A stretch of DNA of 64,000 bases, taken from Paramyrothecium sp. XJ0827 (taxonomy: Eukaryota > Ascomycota > Sordariomycetes > Hypocreales > Stachybotryaceae). Position numbers and translations under genes: made by a program. Shown in pieces: positions 57,618 to 64,000 of the stretch. The stretch is taken from assembly GCA_020881915.1 (NCBI GenBank), contig JAJFPB010000005.1, positions 744,001 to 808,000 of the forward strand, read 5' to 3'. The notes beneath the pieces are model-generated. The model searched no databases. It was not told where the DNA came from and saw only the letters and a program-made list of their open reading frames with translations. Each line of letters opens with the position of its first letter. Position 1 is the stretch's first letter.

Positions 57618-58602
57618 AAGGAGGAGCGTCGTGATCGTACATATCCATTAATGTATTATACCTGGGGAAGCTTTGCGCATTTTGCTTGAATGGTGAGGAA
57701 ATGGAGGACACAGTGGAAGTGGTGTAGCTTAGAAACAAATACAATCATGATACCTGTCAAGTGGGTGAGACGAGGAAAGTGAAGTCCCTGCATCATGGGA
57801 AACCGTTTCATTCCAGCAGTCGGCAATTTGAAAAGCCCGATTCTAATCAGTCGCACCGCTGTGGTTGAGATCATCTAAAGTAGGTGAGCACGGTGAGCGA
57901 ATAGGTTAGGCTGTGCAGGCATGTAATCATCGATTCAGTTGCATGCACAAAGGTCCGTCCATGATTGGATAGACTGGTGGACGATCTGACTATGTAGCAG
58001 TCGAGAATAAAGGGAAAATCCTGGTTCGGCTCACGACCATGAGAGTCGTATCGCAACTTGTCCAGGGTTGCTAGTCCCCGCCTCTGGGCCGAGAAGATGC
58101 ATCACTGGTCAATGCATCACTGGTCAATGCTCCTTCTCGGAGGACTATTTTTTCTGCCGAGCACGAGATAGTCTGATCAGTTGGTGGGTTCGTCCTATAT
58201 CGAGGAAGGCTTAACGTGCAGCGGGTGGGAACGATAAACATCATCGTCCTCGCTAGCGCCAGGGACACGGCGAGGCACGTGTGCGGCCAGGATTTGGGGA
58301 TTGGTGATGATCGCTGCGAGCCCGCAGAACAGGACCCAGGGTTTTTGCTACCTTCTCCATTGCGCTTCCCCGCAGCGTTGCATCCGATGCAGAGGGCTAG
58401 AGAGAGAACAGAGAAGGGGGGGTGTTTGTTCCCGTCGGCTTCGTCATGGGCCAATCTGGAGAGTGCCCACGTGGGTGAAGGGAGCTGTGGTTGAATTGGT
58501 CGTGGTTATATAGAGGGAAGCGGTGTCCCATTGCGACGAGCGTCTCTGGGCTGCCAATTGCTTTTCTTACGTGCCGAGAAGTGGTTGTAATTGTGATTCA
58601 TC
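57618..58602. other. Intergenic region
   Basis: 985 bp: set9 3' flank and promoter of the PLC-like gene. It includes the 15-bp tandem duplication at 58097. No gene seen. Confidence 0.6.
58097..58130. repeat. 15-bp tandem duplication
   Basis: ATGCATCACTGGTCA occurs twice head to tail, followed by ATGC of a third partial copy. Non-coding. Confidence 0.85.
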
Positions 58603-60085
58603 ATGGTGAGATTCCAATTGGCCCCTCAGCCGTGCTTGCGACGGGATCACTGACATCGCGGCAGGGCTTCAAGAACATCGCCGCCGCCACCCGTGAGCCC
58701 TACTCTTTCACAGAAGTGCCCATCACTTTGACTGACCAGACGCAGTCTTGGCCTCGGCCGTCCACGCAAGCTGCGACTACACCAAGAACGGCCTGCGATG
58801 GAGCAAGGGCGCCGTGCGGATGAACCAGGTCCAGGTCGTGGGCACGCACAACAGCTACCACATCGAGGCGCCGCTGGAGGAGCGCGACGCCCAGGTCACG
58901 CTGCTGGACAACACCATCAACTACTGGTACTCGCACCCGACGTTTGACCTGCAGCTGAGCGACCAGAAGATCCGCAACCTGGAGTGAGTCCTGTGCTTTC
59001 CGGGCCCTGTCCCGTTACCTTTGAGGGCTGGACGAGCTGTGGTGAGACTGACGGTCACGAACAGGATCGATGTCCTGGCCGACCCCGAGGGCGGCAACTA
59101 CGCCGAGCCCCTCATCCGCAAGCTGTCCAACCTCTCGTACCCGGCGGACCCGGCCTTCCAGCAGCCCGGCACCAAGGTGCTGCACGTGCCGGACTTTGAC
59201 ATCCACTCGGTGTGCAACACGCTCGTGTCGTGCCTGCGGGCCGTCAAGGCGTGGCTGGACGCGCACCCGGACAGCGTGCCCATCCCCATCATGATGGAGT
59301 TCAAGACGGCCGACGCGCGGGCCGAGGCGGCGGGCGGCGCGCGCGTGATCCGCTGGGACGACGCTGCGCTGCTCGACGGGCTCGACGACGAGATCCGCTC
59401 CGTCTTCCCCGCGCGCCAGCTCGTCACGCCCGACGACCTCCGCCGCAACGGCAGCTCGCTCGAGGCATCGGTGCTGGCGCACGGCTGGCCCGACCTGGAC
59501 AGCGCCCGCGGCCGCGTCTTCTTCCTCATGGACAACGGGCCCGAGCACGACGTGCGCTACAAGTACAAGGAGGGCAGGCCGAACCTCGAGGGCCGCGTGC
59601 TGTTCACCAACTCGGCGCCGGGTCAGACGGACTGTGCGTTCCAAAAGGTGGGTTTCGCTCTTTTCGTTTCTACGGTTTCCCTGTGATTCTATCCCTTCAG
59701 CCCTCCTCGTGATGTTGTCTACGGTTTTACCACCAGGAGAATGCTAACCCGGCCACCGGCAACGCAGCTCAACGACCCCACGACCGACGCCCTCCGGGCC
59801 TTCATCACCGCCCAGGTCAAGGCCAACTACTGGGTGCGCACGCGGGCCGACGTGCCGATGGGCACGGTGCTCGACTCGTGCTCGACGGCGATGCGCGACG
59901 CGGCCTTCGCGTCGGGCGCCCACGTCGTGTCGACCGACTTCCAGCAGTACGGCATGAGCTCGCGCTGGGGCTGCGACTACGCGGCCAAGCTGCCGCGCGG
60001 CAAGACGGTCGTGTGCAACCCCGTCAACGCGCCGGCGGGCTGCGACGACGACGAGCTGGAGCCGCTCGAGTACAGGGCGTACTGA
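58603..60085 (+). CDS. Secreted calcium-dependent phosphoinositide PLC-like phosphodiesterase
   Basis: Five exons: 58603-58605 (ATG only), 58665-58692 (28 nt), 58746-58983, 59065-59647 and 59768-60085, all in phase, 389 aa. Joining the two tiny exons to the third gives a perfect signal peptide, M-GFKNIAAATLLASAVHA, cut before SCDYTKNG. Reading any one frame upstream of exon 3 hits a stop, so these exons are needed. The mature protein shows MNQVQVVGTHNSYHIEAP (first catalytic His), FDLQLSDQKIRNLEIDVLADPEGG, HVPDFDIHSVC (second His) and IPIMMEFKTADARAE, the layout of the Ca2+-dependent PI-PLC C1 family. Further hallmarks are RVFFLMDNG and VVSTDFQQYGMSS. Cys near both ends suggest disulfides. 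The substrate is unproven. Confidence 0.88.
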
Positions 60086-60609
60086 GCGTGGTCTACGGGC
60101 CGGGTGGGAGTGCGCATGGGTTGGAGATGATGTGGAAGCGGCTGTGGCTGGTAAAGGAAAAAATAATGAAAAAATACAATGTTTTCCAGCTGATTGGGAG
60201 CGCAGCTAACCATCTATTGGCCGTTTTGGTTATGTATTTGACTACACAGATCTCCAAGAAACTTCTAATCTGAAATAGAAAGACGTCCATTCAGAGATAT
60301 TGGGCCATCATCCGCAACGACACACATTTTCTTGCCATCATAACGGAAACGCACATAAGGGACTACTTTTCTTTAATTTCGTACACATGTTAGCATTAAA
60401 GTGATGCGTTTGTATATAGGATAGATGGTCTCAACCGTGCAACGTGCGCAGTTAATAACGGTCTATCACGATGTAACCGCCCGGCCCAACGTCAACGAAG
60501 CACGCAACCATGAAGGGGGAAAAAATCCAACACAGCTACTTGCTAGCTGCACTAGCAGTACAGCCTCTGAAATCAGCAAAAAAAGAAACTGCTGAAGCAG
60601 CTGGCGGAT
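60086..60609. other. Intergenic region
   Basis: 524 bp, A/T-rich. 3' flank of the PLC-like gene up to tRNA-Asp. No gene seen. Confidence 0.6.
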
Positions 60610-60681
60610 CTCTCCCGCCGGGAATTGAACCCGGGTCTCAAGCGTGACAAGCTTGCATACTGACCACTATACTACGGAAGA
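60610..60681 (-). tRNA. tD(GUC): tRNA-Asp (anticodon GTC)
   Basis: Intronless 72-nt cloverleaf. Acceptor TCTTCCG pairs with CGGGAGA (one U-G), discriminator G. D arm GTATAGTGGTCAGTAT, anticodon stem CAAGC/GCTTG with loop TTGTCAC, T arm CCGGG TTCAATT CCCGG. All features fit eukaryotic tRNA-Asp. Confidence 0.95.
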
Positions 60682-61006
60682 TGTTCAGGCGTTGGGCGCC
60701 TGTCGTAGGTGGATCAGATCCAGTTCGTTGGAAGAAGAGCCATTATTTTGTATTATACCCTATAATGACTGAGTCATGCAGGCAACAATGGCGATAAGAC
60801 CCTTGTCGCAGCTCAGGCACAGCCGCCGAAATGTGACGACAACATGCATGACTCAGCTCAGCTACCCCGGCTTCACGCCGTTGCATTGGCAACCCCAGCA
60901 TGGTCACGCATCTCATGTGTCAAGTGACGAGCTTCCTTCTCCATCAATCATCACCATTCTCTCCGAGGCTTGAGTTGGGTTCCTCTCAACTCTCACAATC
61001 TGCACC
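60682..61006. other. Intergenic region
   Basis: 325 bp between tRNA-Asp and the aminopeptidase start. Promoter and leader. No gene seen. Confidence 0.6.
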
Positions 61007-62678
61007 ATGGCACCCTCCAGTCGTATCGGCTTGACCGCCGCCCTGGCTCTCAGCGGAGCTTCCGCCCTCCAGATCCCTCTGCAGATGCCGCTCGAGGCGC
61101 CCAAGCTGCCGTGGGGCCTCTGGGACCCGCCCAGCTCGGGCTCCGATGCCGCTTCGAAGCCGCTGATTGACACCGAGGCTCTCCAGGCTCGCATCAGCAG
61201 CGACAGCCTGAAGAAGCGTGCGGAACAGCTGTATGAGATTGCCAAGCGCGGAGAGGAGGAATACAACCACCCCACTCGGGTTATTGGCAGTGAAGGTGAG
61301 TCGACTGCGCTCAATGGCAAGTTCAACGGGCTTACTCACCATTGCAGGTCACTTGGGAACACTAGAGTACATCTCTGATGAGCTCGCCAAGCTGGGCGAC
61401 TACTACACCGTTTCCAAGCAGGGCTTCCCCGCCGTCTCCGGTACCGTCTTCGAATCCCGCCTCGTCATCGGCAACGATGTCCCCGAGTCGGCCCTCCCCA
61501 TGAGCCTGACCCCTCCCACCAAGAACAAGGAGCCCGTCCACGGCGACCTGGTGCTTGTTGAGAATGAGGGCTGCGAGCCGTCCGACTACCCCAAGGGTGT
61601 CGAGGGCAACATCGCCTTCATCAAGCGAGGAAAGTGCGCGTTCGGCACCAAATCCGAGCAGGCCGGCAAGGCCGGTGCCATTGCGGCCGTCATCTACGAT
61701 CCCGACAACGAGGAGCTCCACGGCACCATGGGCACGCCCTCGCCGGACCACGTCGCAACCTTTGGGCTGGGCGGCAAGGAGGGCAAGCACTACGCCAAGC
61801 AGCTGAAGGATGGCAAGTCTCTCGACGCCATCGCCTACATCGACGCCATCGTTGAGACCATCGTCACCACGAACATCATCGCGCAGACGAACCGCGGCGA
61901 CCAGGAGAGGTGCGTCATGCTGGGTGGCCACAGCGACAGCGTCACCGAGGGCCCCGGCATCAATGACGACGGCTCGGGCAGCCTGTCGGTTCTCGAGGTC
62001 GCCGTGCAGCTGACCCACTTCGACGTCAACAACTGCGTGCGCTTCGCCTGGTGGGCCGGCGAGGAGGAGGGCCTGCTCGGCTCCGACTACTACGTGTCGG
62101 TGCTGTCCGCGGAGCAGAAGAAGCAGATCGTGCTGTTCATGGACTACGACATGATGGGCAGCCCCAACTTCGCCTACCAGATCTACAACGCCACCAACGA
62201 GGAGAACCCCGTCGGCTCCGGCGAGCTCAAGCAGCTGTACGTCGACTGGTACGAGAAGCACGGCCTCAACTACACCTTCATCCCTTTCGACGGCCGCAGC
62301 GACTACGACGGCTTCATCCGCAACGGCATCCCCGGCGGCGGCATCGCCACGGGCGCCGAGGGCGTCAAGACCAAGGAGGAGGTGGAGCTGTTCGGCGGCA
62401 AGGCGGGCGAGTGGTACGACCCGTGCTACCACCAGCTCTGCGACGACGTCGGCAACGTCAACATGACGGCCTGGGAGGTCAACACCAAGGTAAGCCCAGC
62501 TCTCATTATTTCGCGTGGGCATCCAAGCTAACAAACTGTTCTTCAGCTCATCGCCCACTCGGTCGCGACCTACGCCCGCTCCCTCAAGGGCTTCCCCGAG
62601 CGGCCCGACGAGGAGGAGTTCAAGGTGGACAAGTACGAGGAGAAGAGCAAGTACCACGGCCACAAGCTGTTCATGTAG
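61007..62678 (+). CDS. M28 aminopeptidase with PA domain (aminopeptidase Y / Lap2-like)
   Basis: Zinc aminopeptidase, vacuolar or secreted. Three exons (61007-61295, 61348-62489, 62547-62678) give 520 aa. Signal peptide at residues 1-21 (IGLTAALALSGASA), then a propeptide-like stretch. A PA insert (GDLVLVENEGCEPSDYPKG... GNIAFIKRGKCAFGTKSEQA) sits in the middle. The peptidase core has all the metal ligands: GGHSDSVTEGPGINDDGSG (His and bridging Asp), WWAGEEEGLLGSDYY (catalytic Glu and a ligand Glu), FMDYDMMGSPNF (Asp) and CYHQLCDD (last His). Several N-glycosylation sequons occur (for example YNATNEE, NYTFIP, VNMTAW). The last exon encodes the basic end KYHGHKLFM. Length and order match yeast Ape3 and Aspergillus Lap2. 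A long reverse-strand frame is a codon-bias shadow. Confidence 0.95.
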
Positions 62679-63830
62679 AGCATTTTCGTTTTTGGATATC
62701 GGGCATAGAAGCCAGCCTTCGCGCATTAGATTTTCATTGAATACACGAGTTTGAGCACGTTCTGCAGGTTCTTGAAGCAGCGTTCTTTCTATACTTTGCA
62801 CATTTCAAAAACTCTCTCTACAGTTTACCATCGTTTTACAAACGGTTACTTAGAAAACCAACGGGCCCGGATCGTCCATGCGCGGCCATTCGCCACCGGT
62901 TCATGCGGGTGACGGTCGGTACCTGCATGAAGCCACCCGCTGCGATGCTGGTAGTGTCTTGGCAAGTTGGTCGAGATGCCTGCATGTGGAGAGGGCTAGT
63001 TTGCTGGAGAAGCGCAGGTCAGCCAGCGGAGTTGAGCACTGGACCGCGACAGAGGACCCAAGCTCTCGTCTCCCTTTCATGGACGAGTAATTGGCGCCGC
63101 CATGATGCTTGTATGACGACTTTTCTGAATTTCCCAATGGAGATCTGACAGTTGAGCTACCCTAGACCAGGAAATATGGCACCACTTGACAAACTTCCAA
63201 TTTGCTACTAGGATCGCTTGCACTAACTCGCAGCAATGAAATTGAGATTTTACATGCGATAGAATTATCTCGTCTGGTTTTTGGTGGCTGGATCTTCTTC
63301 GTAGAGAATTGCTTGGGTCATCATTAACAGTGCAACTCGGCCACTTCACATGTGCCCATATCACAAGAGGGCTCAATTCGGCAAAGGCATTATCATGGGA
63401 TGAGTCATTGTATCTCCGGCTCCAGAATACCTAAGCTTTGCTAAACACCCTTGTTCTCCCCGTGCGCTGCACAACATGAACGACAGACGAGTAACCCAAG
63501 CGGTTGAGATACGTCGTTTTCTAATTATCATAAAATCCGCAAGCCTTGATCAGGCCGAAGCTAAACACACGAAAACTCCCCAGTCGATGCCGTAGAAGAT
63601 TCCTTGCAACCATGTATCGATTATTTCCCAGAGCGCCGTGTTCCAACGGTGTCTGTATATTTGCCGCGACCAACGCAGCGAGCAGGCCTTGTAACTGCTT
63701 CAATAATTGTTTTTCTCTAAGTATTGGCCCCAGTATGATGAGATGTATTCTGTATTCTGAATTGGATGTGGGGTATGGTCAACGATAAGACAGGTAATAA
63801 GTATGGGTATGGGTATATTTGGGAGATGCG
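62679..63830. other. Intergenic region, 1.15 kb
   Basis: 3' flanks of two convergent genes. No gene seen. Confidence 0.6.
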
Positions 63831-64000
63831 CTACGCGGCTTGCTTCTTGTCTCGCCTCTTCAGGCTAAAACGCTTCACCTTGCTCGCAAACTTGGACCAG
63901 TCGGCGGCCTTCTCGGTCGACGAGCCGTTCCTCGGCACGGCCATGGACTCGGTCGTGGCGCCCTTGATCATGCTGTGTGGGTGAAGCTGCGGCTGCGGCG
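63831..64000 (-). CDS. C-terminal end of an unidentified gene (cut by the window edge)
   Basis: A minus-strand frame enters from the right edge and ends at a TAG at 63833-63831. The last 55 residues are visible and hydrophilic: a short HP-rich stretch, then STEKAADWSKFASKVKRFSL and a basic end (KRRDKKQAA). Codon use is C/G-ending, like the real genes here. The basic tail could be a nuclear or membrane-binding signal. The product cannot be named from this piece. An intron between 63831 and the edge is not evident. Confidence 0.6.
   Translation of the reverse strand, partial: PQPQLHPHSMIKGATTESMAVPRNGSSTEKAADWSKFASKVKRFSLKRRDKKQAA

Noticed and set aside
61362..62801. 479-codon minus-strand frame opposite the aminopeptidase
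   Set aside because: Low-complexity Leu/Val/Gly/Asp shadow of a well-supported M28 gene; no domain.

Overview
The window is nuclear DNA of a filamentous ascomycete, most likely a Sordariomycete of the order Hypocreales. The evidence is short introns (about 50-120 bp) with GTRNGY donors and CTAAC/CTGAC branch points, C/G-ending codons, pyrimidine-rich 5' leaders, and typical Pezizomycotina orthologues (Set9, Akr1 with ankyrin plus DHHC, class I mannosidase, parvulin, Rpb9). The order is an inference from protein flavour, not a search result. I spliced 24 protein genes by hand (one cut by the right edge) and found two tRNA genes. No rRNA, CRISPR array or intact transposon was seen.

Layout. 0-18 kb is gene-poor: an Arg/Ser-rich protein whose expected ATG reads ATA, an Aurora kinase, a secreted orphan, a PLP decarboxylase, a cupin (spherulin-like), then about 3 kb of AT-rich DNA without a gene. 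18-24 kb is housekeeping: cystathionine beta-synthase, SRP receptor beta and the palmitoyltransferase Akr1. 26-34 kb holds a rhodopsin-like membrane protein, a flavin monooxygenase, an NTF2-like membrane protein and an acyl-CoA ligase, which may form a small metabolic group. 34-41 kb has a coiled-coil (possibly augmin) protein, an LrgA/LrgB-type membrane protein and parvulin Pin1/Ess1. 41.3-44.2 kb is an AT-richer pocket with one lineage-specific repeat protein. 44-49 kb has a membrane-anchored aspartic-protease-like protein that seems to lack its first catalytic Asp, divergent from an alpha-1,2-mannosidase. 51-64 kb has an intron-containing tRNA, Rpb9, mitochondrial uL14, Set9, a secreted PLC-like phosphodiesterase, tRNA-Asp, an M28 aminopeptidase, and the 3' end of one more gene.

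Most genes are independent housekeeping loci. Several sit in divergent pairs that share a promoter region: SRP102/akr1, monooxygenase/NTF2-like, protease-like/mannosidase, uL14m/set9, and coiled-coil/LrgB.

The most unusual observations are: (1) the 568-bp first intron of rpb9 begins with a 108-codon, strongly coding-like, in-frame extension that would replace the second zinc ribbon with a Cys-rich and acidic tail; (2) two genes (pin1 and the PLC-like gene) have a first coding exon that is only the ATG, and pin1 also ends in a 10-nt exon; (3) a 586-aa protein carries duplicated HMG-box-like modules; (4) a tRNA gene has an Ala anticodon and G3-U70 on a body that looks more Pro/Gly-like.
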